The notes: a model not told the origin generated them from the sequence alone. A stretch of DNA of 64,000 bases from Desulfuribacillus alkaliarsenatis (GCF_001730225.1 NZ_MIJE01000001.1:124001-188000), one strand, 5' to 3'; positions 16,979 through 27,675 are shown, numbered from the stretch's first letter. Made by a program: numbers and translations.

Positions 16979-18748
16979 TTAGCAGCCTCCCTTGTCTGAG
17001 CATTTTACTATGGCATCGAAATGGCATAGCTGGATACAGAGGTCGCAACCATAGCAAAGGTTTTGATTGATTTCAATTTTATTGCCCTTTTTCACGATTG
17101 CTGGACATCCGATACGCATACAGGAAGTACAAGTAGTACAGTTTTCATTAATTTTAACTGGCTCATATTTATTGTCGTCGACAAAGATACAAGGATGCTC
17201 AACGATGATTACCGAAGGTTCATTGACAGCGAGCTCTTCTTTTATTAAATTCTGTAATTCCTGCAGTTCAAAAGGTTTAGCTTTAAATACGCGTTTAACA
17301 CCAAGGGATTTACATAATAGTGCTATATCAACTTCTGTAGCTGCATCGCCCATAAGAGTTTTACCACTGGCAGGGTTTTCTTGCTGTCCCGTCATTGCAG
17401 TTATTCTGTTGTCCAGGATTAACGTAGTAGTCTGACCACCATTATAGACAATATCCATTAGCCCATTGACACCAGTGTGTAAGAAGGTCGAATCTCCTAT
17501 TACTGCTACGGTTTTTCCTTTAAGGTCTGGATTTGCAAGCTCCATACCATGGGCACCACCGATACTATAGCCCATGCAGATCGTAGTATCCATAGCACTT
17601 AGAGGTGGAAGAGATCCGAGGGTGTAACAGCCAATATCACCCGATACGACAAGCTTCATTTTCTTCAGCGTGAAGAAAACGCCGCGGTGTGGACATCCAG
17701 GACAAAGCACTGGCGGGCGACCTGGAGTTGGTTGCTCAGATAGTTTTTCAGCAACGGTCGCAGCAGCTTCTAAGTTAGCGATTGACTCACCAAGAATTTT
17801 CTGACGGATAATTTGCACGCTAAGCTCACCAATGTTAGGCAACACATCTTTGCCTTTGACGGCAATACCCATAGCGCGAATTTGTTCTTCCATAAATGGA
17901 TCTAATTCTTCTATTACATAAAGTACATCTACTTGTTTAGCGAACTCTTCAATTTTTTTCTTAGGTAGGGGATAACTAAACCCTAGCTTTAATATGGAAG
18001 CGTTTGGAAGAGCTTCTTTGGCATATTGATATGATACTCCACTAGTAATTACACCGATGGACGTATCGTTCATTTCAACACGGTTTAAAGGAGTAGTTTC
18101 ACTATATTCTTCTAATTTACGTAAGCGATCCTCGATGATTACACGACGTTGTCTAGCGTATGCAGGAACCATTACGTATTTTTTCTCATCTTTTTCGTAA
18201 GGCTTTATTGGAGCTTTAATTGGCTCATTTAATTCTACTAGGCTTAAAGAGTGAGAAATTCTTGTTGTTGAACGTACTAGCACAGGGGTATCAAACTGCT
18301 CGCTAATTTCTAGGGCAGTTCCTACCATGTCCTTTGCTTCTTGGCTATTACTTGGCTCTAACAACGGAATTTTTGCAAATTTAGCGAAGAATCGGTTGTC
18401 CTGCTCATTTTGCGAGCTGTGCATCCCAGGGTCGTCGGCTGAAATAATTACTAGTCCAGCACGGACTCCAGAATAGGTAACTGTCATAAGTGGATCTGCA
18501 GCTACATTAAGACCAACGTGCTTCATAGCAACTAAAGCGCGGCTTCCGCCAAAGGAAGCACCAATACCTACCTCCAGTGAAACCTTTTCATTAGGTGACC
18601 ACTGACTATAGATGGTGTCTTTGTATTTTGCTATGTTTTCTAGAATTTCGGTACTTGGTGTACCAGGGTAGGCAGCGGCAACGCGCACGCCATACTCGTA
18701 AGCGCCACGAGCAAATGCTTCGTTTCCTGACATAAGTTGTTTTGCCAT
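16979..18748 (-). CDS. iorA: indolepyruvate:ferredoxin oxidoreductase, alpha subunit
   Basis: 589 residues. Large catalytic subunit. N-terminal pyrimidine-binding domain (MSGNEAFARGAYEYGVRVAAAYPGTPSTEI written in part), thiamine diphosphate domain with CPGCPHRGVF near residue 350 and GDIGCYTLG / GDSTFLHTG, and a C-terminal ferredoxin domain with two cysteine clusters, CTTCTSCMRIGCP and CYGCDLCIQLC, for [4Fe-4S] centres. GGAGGAG lies 9 bases before the ATG at 18748; an earlier in-frame ATG at 18778 is not so placed. Forms an operon with iorB. The electrons go to ferredoxin, so the pathway is anaerobic. Confidence 0.94.
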   Translation of the reverse strand: MAKQLMSGNEAFARGAYEYGVRVAAAYPGTPSTEILENIAKYKDTIYSQWSPNEKVSLEVGIGASFGGSRALVAMKHVGLNVAADPLMTVTYSGVRAGLVIISADDPGMHSSQNEQDNRFFAKFAKIPLLEPSNSQEAKDMVGTALEISEQFDTPVLVRSTTRISHSLSLVELNEPIKAPIKPYEKDEKKYVMVPAYARQRRVIIEDRLRKLEEYSETTPLNRVEMNDTSIGVITSGVSYQYAKEALPNASILKLGFSYPLPKKKIEEFAKQVDVLYVIEELDPFMEEQIRAMGIAVKGKDVLPNIGELSVQIIRQKILGESIANLEAAATVAEKLSEQPTPGRPPVLCPGCPHRGVFFTLKKMKLVVSGDIGCYTLGSLPPLSAMDTTICMGYSIGGAHGMELANPDLKGKTVAVIGDSTFLHTGVNGLMDIVYNGGQTTTLILDNRITAMTGQQENPASGKTLMGDAATEVDIALLCKSLGVKRVFKAKPFELQELQNLIKEELAVNEPSVIIVEHPCIFVDDNKYEPVKINENCTTCTSCMRIGCPAIVKKGNKIEINQNLCYGCDLCIQLCHFDAIVKCSDKGGC

Positions 18749-18880
18749 CGGTGGTTTCTCCTCCATATCTCTATGCATTTATTATTTGGTAATAGCTAAT
18801 TAGTAGCTAAATTTTATATATTACTCTAGTATATCTTTGTATTTCTATTATAACATTATAGGTAGCGTATAGTATCTATG

Positions 18881-20215
18881 CTATACGGCGCTAGCATGGC
18901 GACGGTCGATTACCCTAACGGCTTTACCAGCTGTACGTTCTAAAGACTTAGGCTCTAGTAATTTAACTTTAGCAGCTACTGATAGGACAGTTTTAATTTG
19001 GTCGTGAACTGTTTTTTCTAGCTGTTCAAGATCTCGATAACTACCTGTAAAATGATTTGGATCCATTTCTACCTGTACTTCAATAGCATCTAAGTGGCCA
19101 CGTCTAGTTACGATGATTTGGTAATGGGTGGTCGTACCTGGGATGCCAGCCAATACACTTTCGATTTGTGATGGAAACACGTTAACGCCACGAATCTTAA
19201 GCATATCATCAGTTCTACCCATAACCTTTTGCATCCGTAGGGAAGCTCTACCGCATTCGCACTCTTCAGGGATTAGTCTACTAATATCTCGCGTACGATA
19301 GCGGATAACAGGGAAGCCTTCCTTAGTTAGGGTTGTAAACACAAGCTCACCCTTTTCACCTAAAGGTACAGGCTCTTCGGTAACAGGATCAATAACCTCT
19401 ACTAAGAAGTGATCTTCATTAATGTGCATACCGTTTTTGCAGGTGCATTCTCCAGCTACACCAGGTCCGATAAGCTCGCTCATGCCATAATTATCTGTGG
19501 CTATTATTCCGAGGCGCTCTTCAATTTCCTGGCGCATATCATCGGTCCACGGTTCTGAACCAAACATCCCTATGCGGAGGGATAAGTCAGTACGGGGATC
19601 AAGTCCCATTTCCTCAGCAACTTCAGCTAAATGCAGTGCATAGGTTGGTGTGCAAATCAATACCGTTGTTTTAAAGTCCTGCATAAGCATGATTTGCTTC
19701 TTCGTTTGTCCGACTGAAGCAGGTATGATTAAAGCTCCCAGTCTTTCTAATCCGTAATGTAGACCAAAGCCACCTGTGAATAATCCGTATCCAAAGCAAA
19801 TCTGAGCTCTATCCTTCGGTGTTACGCCAGCATTGGTAGCAATTCTTGCAACTACTTCAGCCCAGGTGTCTAAGTCTTGCTTGGTATAACCAACAACCGT
19901 TGGCTTGCCAGTAGTGCCTGAGGAAGCGTGAATACGAACTATATCCTCTAAGTCAGCTGCAAATAGATTAAATGGATAATTATCTCTCAGTGCGTCCTTA
20001 GTAGTGAAAGGCAGTTTTCGTACATCTGCAAGCGATTTGATGTCAGCGGGTGTAATTCCAAGCTTATTAAATGCCTCGCGATAATGGGGCACTTTGTCAT
20101 ACACCCTAGCTACGGTTTTTTGCAGATGTTCTAATTGAATTTGCTCTAAGCTGTCGCGATCTAGTGTGTGGAAGTCGTAGGGTGTAGTGCAGCCAAACTC
20201 CTTATTGTAGATCAA
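18881..20215 (-). CDS. paaK: phenylacetate-CoA ligase PaaK, first copy
   Basis: About 444 residues. AMP-forming ligase that links arylacetates to coenzyme A, or runs in reverse. The P-loop reads [14 protein letters not shown], followed by [13 protein letters not shown] and [15 protein letters not shown], all typical of PaaK; the C-terminal lid domain ([14 protein letters not shown] type) is complete. A TTG at 20215 with AGGAGTG 6 bases upstream is the most likely start. It follows iorAB in the same direction. A second, clearly related copy lies at 23998-25296; the two differ throughout, so this is not a recent duplication. Confidence 0.92.
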   Translation of the reverse strand: MIYNKEFGCTTPYDFHTLDRDSLEQIQLEHLQKTVARVYDKVPHYREAFNKLGITPADIKSLADVRKLPFTTKDALRDNYPFNLFAADLEDIVRIHASSGTTGKPTVVGYTKQDLDTWAEVVARIATNAGVTPKDRAQICFGYGLFTGGFGLHYGLERLGALIIPASVGQTKKQIMLMQDFKTTVLICTPTYALHLAEVAEEMGLDPRTDLSLRIGMFGSEPWTDDMRQEIEERLGIIATDNYGMSELIGPGVAGECTCKNGMHINEDHFLVEVIDPVTEEPVPLGEKGELVFTTLTKEGFPVIRYRTRDISRLIPEECECGRASLRMQKVMGRTDDMLKIRGVNVFPSQIESVLAGIPGTTTHYQIIVTRRGHLDAIEVQVEMDPNHFTGSYRDLEQLEKTVHDQIKTVLSVAAKVKLLEPKSLERTAGKAVRVIDRRHASAV

Positions 20216-20294
20216 GATTGACACTCCTAACATAAGGGATTTTGAATGGTTTTATTGATACCTATAACTTTACTATATAATGGTTACTTTTCTA

Positions 20295-21596
20295 TTACAT
20301 GAGACCTGGTAGGAATAGTGCTATTTGTGGGAACAGGATAAGTAATACAATACATACCACTATAGCGAATAAGAATGGCCAAATGCCGCTAAATATTTCC
20401 ATGACATCGACGTCCTTGGCAACTCCTGCAACAACGTACACATTAGCCCCAACTGGAGGGGTGATAACACCCATACCTAAAGCAAGTACTACAATTACTC
20501 CGAACCATATAGGATCAAAGCCTAAGGCTATAGCAATCGGATAAAATATCGGTGTAGTCATTAGTACTAAAGCAAGCCCATCTATGAATAGTCCCAAAAG
20601 GAAATAGGCAAGTAAAATTAGCAACAAGATAATTACTGGATGTAAAGTAGCTTCAACTGCTAAGGATGCGACTGAAGCAGGTAGACCAGTTACAGCTAGG
20701 AAGCGGCTATATACGAAAGCAGCTGCAACTAGGAATAGTATCATGGCCGATAACTTCACTGACTCTTCTAGTGACTTACGAAAACCTTCCCAGGTTAACG
20801 AACGTCTAATAACAGTCACTACTAATGTAGCAAAAGCACCAACGGCTCCAGCTTCCGTTGGTGTGAACCAACCCTGAAATAGTCCACCCATGACTGCAAT
20901 GAAGATAAATACTACTTCCATCCCACCAGAAAAGAGTGCAAAAAACTTTTCTTTAAGTGGAATTTTAGGGCCAGCAGGTGCTATTTCGGGATTTCTTACT
21001 GCTTTTATATATACGGTTAACATAAATAACAGCATTAGAAGTAATCCTGGAACAATTCCTGCAACGAATAACTTAGCGATAGATTCACCTGTTGACACAC
21101 CATATAGGATAAATATAACACTTGGGGGAATCATAACTCCGATAATTGCCCCTGCTGCAATTGAAGCAGTTGAAAAGGACTTTTTATAATTGTATTTGTT
21201 CATCTCTGGCATTGATACAGCACTCATAGTGGCGGCTGTAGCTGTAGTTGAACCACATATCGCACCGAAGGCTGTACAGGCTGCAATTGTAGCAATCGAT
21301 AGTCCACCAGGTAAATCGCCGACAATTTTATATGTAGCAGCATATATCTTGGTACTTAAGCCCGAATAGTAAGCTATAAAACCCATCCATACGAAAAGTG
21401 GAATTACAATGAGTGAGTAAGATGAAAAATTATTGTATATAGTCTGCACTGACATTGTATAAGCGGCCGTAGGCGAAACCATATAAGCGTAACCGCCCAT
21501 TCCAACAACAAGCATGATAAAGGATACAGGCATGCGTAAGAATAATAATACAAATAAAACTATTATAGATAATATGGCAGCAGCTACTGATGTCAT
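20295..21596 (-). CDS. dctM: TRAP transporter large permease (DctM family)
   Basis: 433 residues, about 11-12 hydrophobic helices with the DctM pattern (GVMIPPSVIFILYG, TPTEAGAVGAFATL, VMTTPIFYPIA). Membrane channel of a TRAP importer driven by an ion gradient. Overlaps dctQ by 4 bases. Position between two paaK genes suggests an aromatic or other carboxylate as substrate (inference). Confidence 0.93.
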   Translation of the reverse strand: MTSVAAAILSIIVLFVLLFLRMPVSFIMLVVGMGGYAYMVSPTAAYTMSVQTIYNNFSSYSLIVIPLFVWMGFIAYYSGLSTKIYAATYKIVGDLPGGLSIATIAACTAFGAICGSTTATAATMSAVSMPEMNKYNYKKSFSTASIAAGAIIGVMIPPSVIFILYGVSTGESIAKLFVAGIVPGLLLMLLFMLTVYIKAVRNPEIAPAGPKIPLKEKFFALFSGGMEVVFIFIAVMGGLFQGWFTPTEAGAVGAFATLVVTVIRRSLTWEGFRKSLEESVKLSAMILFLVAAAFVYSRFLAVTGLPASVASLAVEATLHPVIILLLILLAYFLLGLFIDGLALVLMTTPIFYPIAIALGFDPIWFGVIVVLALGMGVITPPVGANVYVVAGVAKDVDVMEIFSGIWPFLFAIVVCIVLLILFPQIALFLPGLM

Positions 21597-22087
21597 TGTT
21601 CTTCTCCTTTTCGTAGGTTTATATATGCTGTAAGTAGGTTATTTGCAAGTACAAGTACAACTACAGCGAAGCCGATACCGACTAAATATATGATAGGCCA
21701 TAACGGTATTTCAAGCTGACCAGTTGCAAGACCTCGGTTCATCATGCGATTGCCGTACACAAATGTTTGCCAAGTTAAAAGCGAAGTCGCTGTTATGGAC
21801 AATACATTTGTAAATATGTCTATAGCTGCTTGCTTGCGAAAGGATAAATTGCGAACAAAAACATTAACAAAGATGTGCCCTTTTTTGTATAAGCAATAAG
21901 CGACACTAGTTCCTAAAATTACTGCACCAAGGATTTCAACTAACTCAACAGTGCCAGGAATTGGCTTCCAAATTCTACGCAGTATTATATTAGATACAAT
22001 TAATAGCATGACCGCAACTAAAGCAATTTGCGCAATTTGTGATAATCTAGTGGAAATTGTGCCAGCTAATTGATTTAAGTATTTCAT
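21593..22087 (-). CDS. dctQ: TRAP transporter small permease (DctQ family)
   Basis: 164 residues with four membrane helices, the size and arrangement of DctQ (RRIWKPIPGTVELVEILGA is in the usual place for the family). GGGAGAT lies 6 bases before the ATG at 22087, preferred over an in-frame ATG five codons earlier. Coupled to dctM by a 4-base overlap. Confidence 0.9.
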   Translation of the reverse strand: MKYLNQLAGTISTRLSQIAQIALVAVMLLIVSNIILRRIWKPIPGTVELVEILGAVILGTSVAYCLYKKGHIFVNVFVRNLSFRKQAAIDIFTNVLSITATSLLTWQTFVYGNRMMNRGLATGQLEIPLWPIIYLVGIGFAVVVLVLANNLLTAYINLRKGEEQ

Positions 22088-22122
22088 GATTGCATCTCCC
22101 ATGTTTTATTGCAGATATTCAC

Positions 22123-23202
22123 CTATTGAAAATAATTTCCGTACTCTGTTGACTGCTTTTGGTCAATATCTCGAACTTTTTCGATAATTTCTTGAGCAGG
22201 CAGTCCGTTTCTAGACATATCAGCGACCCAATTATCTTGAACGCCACTAATCGCATCAAGCCAACGCGCCTCTTCTGCTGACGATAGTGTAATCACTTCA
22301 TGGCCAAATTCTTCAATTGCAAATTGCTGACCCTGTTTAGTGTAATTAGATCTAAGTACACCGTACTCGTAGACATACTTTGCATTGACTTCATTAAAAA
22401 TTTCTTGAACATCACTAGGTAACGAATTCCATGTATCAAGATTCATGACTTTAACGAATGTGATGTTATATAGATATGGTGTCTTTACTATGTGACTAGT
22501 AACTTCTGCTAAACGAAAGCCTTGTAAGATATCTGTAGGGCCTAGGATGCCTCTAACAATTCCTTGGTCTAGGGATAAGTATGATTCTGACATTGGCAAC
22601 GATACTGGCTCAGCACCTAACGCTTCCATTGCAGGTGAGCGACCAGCAACACGAATTTCCATACCCCTTAAATCCTCTAAGGTTGTTACTGGACTTGTTG
22701 TAATAATGTCACCAGGGCCAGTAGCCCAAAAGTGCATAACCTTAACATCACTGTATTCATTTTGTATAGCTTCAATAGTTTCGTATGCTTCTTGAATAGT
22801 CATCGAAGCAACTAACGCATTGTCGTTATTAAAGCCAGGTAGTTCAAGGGCTGTTGTAGCACGGAATATTCCTGCTGTGTATGATGGGCTAGTTGACCCT
22901 ATATCTGCTACACCACTTGCAACTCCTTCATAAATCTCAGTTGCCCCTAATAACACACCGCCAGTTTGAAAGTTGATGTTTAATCTATGATCTGTTTCCG
23001 CTTCAACGCGGGCTTTAAGCTCAGCTGCCCATGCTTCATGCCCTTCTGTTACTTGAAAGTCGCCACTTGGCCAAAATGTTGCAAAGTTTAATGATATATT
23101 CTTCCCACCTGCATCACCAGTTGGATTCGCTGACGAACAACCGATTATTGTAAGTGCGGCAACTAGCGTTACCAAAATAACTAACAAACAATTTCTTCTC
23201 AC
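22123..23202 (-). CDS. dctP: TRAP transporter substrate-binding lipoprotein (DctP family)
   Basis: About 359 residues. Lipoprotein signal with lipobox LTIIGC near residue 22. The mature part has the DctP family segments LNFATFWPSGDF, the central GMEIRVAGRSPAMEALGAEPV with the conserved arginine that usually contacts a carboxylate, and NVTFVK-like strands. A GTG at 23202 is 8 bases after GGGGG and is taken as start; an upstream ATG overlaps that site. First gene of the TRAP operon. Ligand unknown; the conserved arginine indicates an organic acid. Confidence 0.9.
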   Translation of the reverse strand: MRRNCLLVILVTLVAALTIIGCSSANPTGDAGGKNISLNFATFWPSGDFQVTEGHEAWAAELKARVEAETDHRLNINFQTGGVLLGATEIYEGVASGVADIGSTSPSYTAGIFRATTALELPGFNNDNALVASMTIQEAYETIEAIQNEYSDVKVMHFWATGPGDIITTSPVTTLEDLRGMEIRVAGRSPAMEALGAEPVSLPMSESYLSLDQGIVRGILGPTDILQGFRLAEVTSHIVKTPYLYNITFVKVMNLDTWNSLPSDVQEIFNEVNAKYVYEYGVLRSNYTKQGQQFAIEEFGHEVITLSSAEEARWLDAISGVQDNWVADMSRNGLPAQEIIEKVRDIDQKQSTEYGNYFQ

Positions 23203-23410
23203 TGTAAAAACCCCCATTATTATTCTGAATATAAAGCAGTCTAAATCTCACTGATTTACCTAAAAGCTTAAAAGCTTTAAAGCAATAAAGTATTTTACAG
23301 AGAATTATAACAGATGTAAGGCTTGTTTGTCAGTCCTTTTTTTGAAAATTGTGATTTTATTTTATTCGTCCTTGATGTGTCAGAGTAATTTGTGAACGAG
23401 TTACATAAAA

Positions 23411-23436
23411 GAAAAAACTGGGCGCAAAACCCAGTT
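23411..23436 (-). terminator. terminator after the ACT-domain gene
   Basis: On the minus strand AACTGGG, a 7-base loop and CCCAGTT are followed by a run of T. It isolates the ACT gene and paaK copy 2 from the TRAP operon. Confidence 0.65.
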
Positions 23437-23483
23437 AACAGATAAGGTGATATGAAGACTGTTATATTACATAACAACTTAGA

Positions 23484-23915
23484 TTACAGCTCGTATACCT
23501 GAGCCCCTTTTAATACCGTTATATTGTTTTTCTGTAGTGTTTCAATTGCCCTTTCAATTTCTTCGACTCGGAATACGACCAGAGCCGCTTCTTCTTTTTT
23601 CTCTAAGAATGCATAAAGGTACTCGATGTTGATTTTATTTTCATCCATCAAGCGTAGCACTCGGCTTAATCCACCAGGGCTGTCATCAATTTCTACGGCA
23701 ATTACATCGGTTTCACTTACAGTAAAGCCCTGTTCTTTAAGTAGCTGGTAAGCCATAGCTGGGTTGTTGACAATCAATCTCAGGATACCAAAATCTGTCG
23801 TATCAGCAATCGATAAAGCGCGAATGTTAATTTTGTTACTACCGAGTGTACCAGTGACTTCGGCTAAGCGGCCGGTCTTATTTTCTAAAAACACAGAGAT
23901 TTGTTTTACTAACAT
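23484..23915 (-). CDS. tandem ACT-domain amino-acid sensor protein
   Basis: 143 residues made of two ACT domains in tandem: the first begins VKQISVFLENKTGRLAEVTG, the second around VIAVEIDDSPGGLSRVLRLMDE. Both have the G-R/G-L turn that binds amino acids at a domain interface. No catalytic domain. AGGAGG is 8 bases before the ATG at 23915 and only 2 bases before an ATG two codons earlier. It follows paaK copy 2 with a 76-base gap; genes of this type often sit beside paaK and iorAB. It probably senses an aromatic amino acid, but its partner is not known. Confidence 0.85.
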   Translation of the reverse strand: MLVKQISVFLENKTGRLAEVTGTLGSNKINIRALSIADTTDFGILRLIVNNPAMAYQLLKEQGFTVSETDVIAVEIDDSPGGLSRVLRLMDENKINIEYLYAFLEKKEEAALVVFRVEEIERAIETLQKNNITVLKGAQVYEL

Positions 23916-23997
23916 GGACATAACCTCCTATAATTATATTTTTTCGTTATTTTAGTTTAAATTTTATATATCTTACGTTTATTATATTTTACGTTTG

Positions 23998-25296
23998 TTA
24001 TATTTTCCGCTTATCTAGAATGCGTTTTGCTTTGCCTTCACTTCTTTCTATGGTCTTCGGCTCAACGAGGCGAATCTTCGCAGCAATTCCAAGTATGCTA
24101 TCGAGCTCTTGGCGGATTTTCCGCTCCAATTGCTCTAAGCGTTTAATCTTATCTGAGAACATCGACTCCGATACCTCTACTAATATTTCTAGTGTATCAA
24201 GTGTGCCGACACGATTAACAACTAATAGATAGTGTGGTTCTGTATCGCCTATAGATAATAGAACGCTTTCTACCTGTGAAGGGAAGACGTTAACACCTCT
24301 AATTATTAGCATATCGTCAGAACGGCCCGTTACACGCTTCATTTTGACGTGGGAGCGGCCACAGGAGCAAGGGTCAATAGTTAATCTTGTAATGTCCCTT
24401 GTGCGGTATCTAAGTAATGGGATACCTTCCTTAGTGATTGTTGTAATAACTAATTCTCCTTCAGCACCGTATGGTAGTACCTCACATGTGTCTGGATCTA
24501 TAATCTCAGGAATGAAGTGGTCTTCAAAAATATGCAGACCGTCCTTCTCCTTACATTCTGCAGCGACCCCAGGCCCCATAATTTCACTTAATCCATAGAT
24601 ATCAAAGGCATCGATTTGTAAGCGGTCTTCTATTTCTTGACGCATTTTCTCAGACCATGGCTCTGCACCGAATACACCTGTCTTTAAATTTAGCGATTCC
24701 CTTGGAATTCCAGATTCCTCTAGCACCTCAGCTATAAACAAAGCGTAGGAAGGTGTACAGCAAAGCACCTCTGTTCCAAAGTCCTGCATTAGCTTAATCT
24801 GTCGCTTAGTATTTCCACCAGAGATAGGTACTACAGTTGCACCTAAATGTTCAGCGCCATAATGAACTCCTAATCCGCCAGTAAATAAACCATAGCCATA
24901 GGCGTTTTGAACGACGCTACTAGGGGTAGCTCCGTAGGAGGTTAGTGAGCGTGCCATAAGCTCCTTCCAGTTTTCAATATCATTCTTTGTATAGCCTACA
25001 ACCGTTGGGTTTCCAGTTGTACCTGAGGAAGCATGTAGACGGACTATGTTTTCCCGAGATGTTGCAAACAGCCCAAAGGGATATTGGTCCCTTAAATCCT
25101 GTTTTGTTGTGAATGGAAGCCTTTGCAGGTCGCTTAAAGATTGGATATCGTCTGGTTTAATTCCAAGCTCCGAAAGCTTTTCTTGATAGAAGGGTACATT
25201 TTCATAGACCCGCTTTACTAGCTGTTGAAGCCTTTCGAGCTGCAAAACTTCTAATTCATTACGCTCTATTGTTTCTAATTCTGTACTAAAATACAT
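23998..25296 (-). CDS. paaK: phenylacetate-CoA ligase PaaK, second copy
   Basis: 432 residues. Same family as the gene at 18881-20215: P-loop [14 protein letters not shown], then [13 protein letters not shown] and [15 protein letters not shown], with C-terminal [27 protein letters not shown] lies before the ATG. The two copies probably act on different arylacetates (phenylacetate, indoleacetate, 4-hydroxyphenylacetate), which the sequence cannot decide. First gene of a unit with the ACT protein. Confidence 0.92.
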   Translation of the reverse strand: MYFSTELETIERNELEVLQLERLQQLVKRVYENVPFYQEKLSELGIKPDDIQSLSDLQRLPFTTKQDLRDQYPFGLFATSRENIVRLHASSGTTGNPTVVGYTKNDIENWKELMARSLTSYGATPSSVVQNAYGYGLFTGGLGVHYGAEHLGATVVPISGGNTKRQIKLMQDFGTEVLCCTPSYALFIAEVLEESGIPRESLNLKTGVFGAEPWSEKMRQEIEDRLQIDAFDIYGLSEIMGPGVAAECKEKDGLHIFEDHFIPEIIDPDTCEVLPYGAEGELVITTITKEGIPLLRYRTRDITRLTIDPCSCGRSHVKMKRVTGRSDDMLIIRGVNVFPSQVESVLLSIGDTEPHYLLVVNRVGTLDTLEILVEVSESMFSDKIKRLEQLERKIRQELDSILGIAAKIRLVEPKTIERSEGKAKRILDKRKI

Positions 25297-25404
25297 AAAA
25301 AACCCCTCTCTCCATAGAACTGTTATATAGCATATGAGTTATAAAGAACTCTAATTCTACAAAAGAGGGGGTTATCCTGCAAAAATATCTGATTTTTTAG
25401 AAAA

Positions 25405-27564
25405 TTAATTTTCTTCCCAAGTTAAATCTATTGTGTCACCTGTCTTTAAAGGAGCATCAAAGGTTGCTGGGCTGCCATTAAGAAGCATTTTTAGGCGACT
25501 TGAGTCCTTGGGTTTTTTTGCCATGATGTCAATGAATTTAAAAATATCATTAAACATTAATTGAATGTGATTATTACGTACCACTTCAATTACGTCCTTA
25601 TCGGCTACTTCATTTGATAGCTGAGTGGGATTGCCTTTGTTAAGTATTTTAATACCTGGATGGTATAGGGTAACAGGGCTGCCATTGACCTTAACATTTA
25701 CTTCATAGCCGACTATTAATTCAGGTTCAATTACGTCATACAGTTTATAGGCTTTATGCTGCTGGGTCTGCATACTAATATTATCATTAGGACGAACCCG
25801 TGTACTAAGGCTTGCTATTTGGTCATTTAGGAAAATCTCAGACTTACCACCTGGAAGTAATTTTGTTTGTCCATTAACTACAATTGACATATCACTGTTT
25901 CCAGTTGCATAGTCGGTAATACCTACAGCCTCAAAACACTCTTTTACTGTTGATGGGGGATGGCAAATGATACTTGCACGATCAGCAAGCTGCTGGTCTA
26001 TAGTAGCGGGCTTACCGTTATAGAAAATTAATACGGGTAGCTCTCGGGACTGTCCTTTAAGGACGACCTGTAACGGTGCCAATTCGTCGTCTTTAAGAAT
26101 GTCAGCAATCGTTCCAGTAGCATCTGCTCCAGGCATGCCAGGTTCTATAATTAATTGATCATCTTCTTTAATGATGGTATCTAGGGTAGCTGGTTCGTTA
26201 TTTAATAAAATTAAAGGTGGAGTGCCGTATTTACCCCTTATTATACGTATGCTGCCGTTGACCTCGACGCTAAGTGCCATGCCAGGCTTACCATGTAACT
26301 TATGCATATCTATGCCAGCAGCGATTAGCGCATCACCGACAGTTAGTTTTTTCAAATCGAAGACACGAACCTTTTTGTTATTAACCTTTATATTGATAAA
26401 ATCAATGTGGTGAGCTAATGCCGACACAACTATACCAACAGGCGTAACTGCCTCTGGACCCTTTAGGATTTCATGCTGGCCTATTAAGTTACTAATAGCC
26501 TCAGCGCCCCTAACAGCCACCCTTTCTTTCGGTAGGCTTACCTTTTGCGCTAATATTTCTGGTAATAGGGGAGTCATGCTACCACCCCCTACTAGCATAA
26601 TAGCCTGCGGTGTAACTTTGTTCAGACTGAGTATGCGCTCGGCAATTTGATTAGCCAATACATCTACATGCTCGCGAATCTCACTAATAATTTCTTTACT
26701 TGCCTTCTCATAGCTAAATCCGAGTACGTCCTCGTAGGTAACGGTTTCTTCCCTGAGGGACCTTTTGAGAGCTTCGGCTACATTGAAATCCAATAGATAT
26801 TTCTGGCTAATGGCTTCCGTTATTTCATCCCCAGCGCTAGGTACCATATCGTAGGCTGTGATTGTACCTTCGGCAGTTATGGCAATATCAGAAGTACCTG
26901 CACCAATATCTACTAAGGCCAAATTTAATTTTCTCATTGTCGGAGGTATTAAGACATTAATAGCAGCAATTGGCTCTAACGTTAATGCAGATATCTCTAA
27001 ATCAGCACGCTCAAGGGCAGCCTGTAACGAGTCAACAACTACCCGGGGTAGGAAGGTTGCTATTACGTCAATTTTTGCTTGTTCACCATATTGATCTATG
27101 ATACTAGCGATTGGACTACCGTCAATTGCATATTCAACAATACTGTATCCGACACAGTGATACTTTGTTTTGTCGACGCCTTCGTTTTCTTTGACTAACA
27201 TTTTCTGAGCCTGTTGTACTGCCTCAAGTTCAAAAGCAATAACTTCATCACGACTTGTAAAAGGTTTGTCTTTAATCGAATGCGTTAGTGTAGTTCTGAC
27301 TGTTTTCAGAGACCTACCGGCAGCAGCTACGGCAGCATGTGTTAATTGAATGCTGTGTTCATCTTCGATTTTTTGTTTAATAGCTTTGATAATACTTGCG
27401 ACCTTAAGTACGTCATGAATTTGGCCGTCAAGCATGGAACGCTCCTGGTGTTCAAATACCTCACAGCTTGCAATGTTAAGCTTGTCCCCTTCTGGATAAG
27501 CTAGGATTCCTACTATACTACGGGTTCCAATATCTAGGGCAAAGATTGGTGCTGGCTGTTGCAT
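25405..27564 (-). CDS. FtsA-like actin-fold ATPase with long C-terminal repeat tail
   Basis: 719 residues. Residues ~1-365 are an FtsA/PilM-type actin-fold ATPase: phosphate-1 loop LDIGTRSIVGIL, SHS2-like insertion, phosphate-2 motif LVDIGAGTSDIAI near 216 and adenosine motif LVGGGSMTPLLPE near 333. It lacks the amphipathic membrane helix at the end of true FtsA (about 420 residues). Instead ~350 residues follow, built from five to six short units that each contain a V/L-N-G/N-x-P-A/V-T pattern (LNNEPATLD, YNGKPATID, VNGSPVTLYH, LNGSPATFD) and K/D-x-G/D-D turns, resembling small beta-grasp modules. GAGGTGAC precedes the ATG by 7 bases. It stands alone upstream of a divergent T-box. Role unknown; not assumed to be the division FtsA. 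Confidence 0.75.
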   Translation of the reverse strand: MQQPAPIFALDIGTRSIVGILAYPEGDKLNIASCEVFEHQERSMLDGQIHDVLKVASIIKAIKQKIEDEHSIQLTHAAVAAAGRSLKTVRTTLTHSIKDKPFTSRDEVIAFELEAVQQAQKMLVKENEGVDKTKYHCVGYSIVEYAIDGSPIASIIDQYGEQAKIDVIATFLPRVVVDSLQAALERADLEISALTLEPIAAINVLIPPTMRKLNLALVDIGAGTSDIAITAEGTITAYDMVPSAGDEITEAISQKYLLDFNVAEALKRSLREETVTYEDVLGFSYEKASKEIISEIREHVDVLANQIAERILSLNKVTPQAIMLVGGGSMTPLLPEILAQKVSLPKERVAVRGAEAISNLIGQHEILKGPEAVTPVGIVVSALAHHIDFINIKVNNKKVRVFDLKKLTVGDALIAAGIDMHKLHGKPGMALSVEVNGSIRIIRGKYGTPPLILLNNEPATLDTIIKEDDQLIIEPGMPGADATGTIADILKDDELAPLQVVLKGQSRELPVLIFYNGKPATIDQQLADRASIICHPPSTVKECFEAVGITDYATGNSDMSIVVNGQTKLLPGGKSEIFLNDQIASLSTRVRPNDNISMQTQQHKAYKLYDVIEPELIVGYEVNVKVNGSPVTLYHPGIKILNKGNPTQLSNEVADKDVIEVVRNNHIQLMFNDIFKFIDIMAKKPKDSSRLKMLLNGSPATFDAPLKTGDTIDLTWEEN

Positions 27565-27646
27565 TACATAGTCACCTCAAATTCTGATTGTAATACATCT
27601 ATTTATGTAGAATCATATCGAAAAAAGCAAAATATAACAATGCATC

Positions 27647-27675
27647 TTGCATAATTTTTTTTTGCGTGATATAAT
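27647..27675 (+). promoter_or_regulatory. promoter for the T-box leader and hisC
   Basis: TTGCAT (27647-27652) and a perfect TATAAT (27670-27675) with 17-base spacing, directly ahead of the T-box. Confidence 0.7.
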
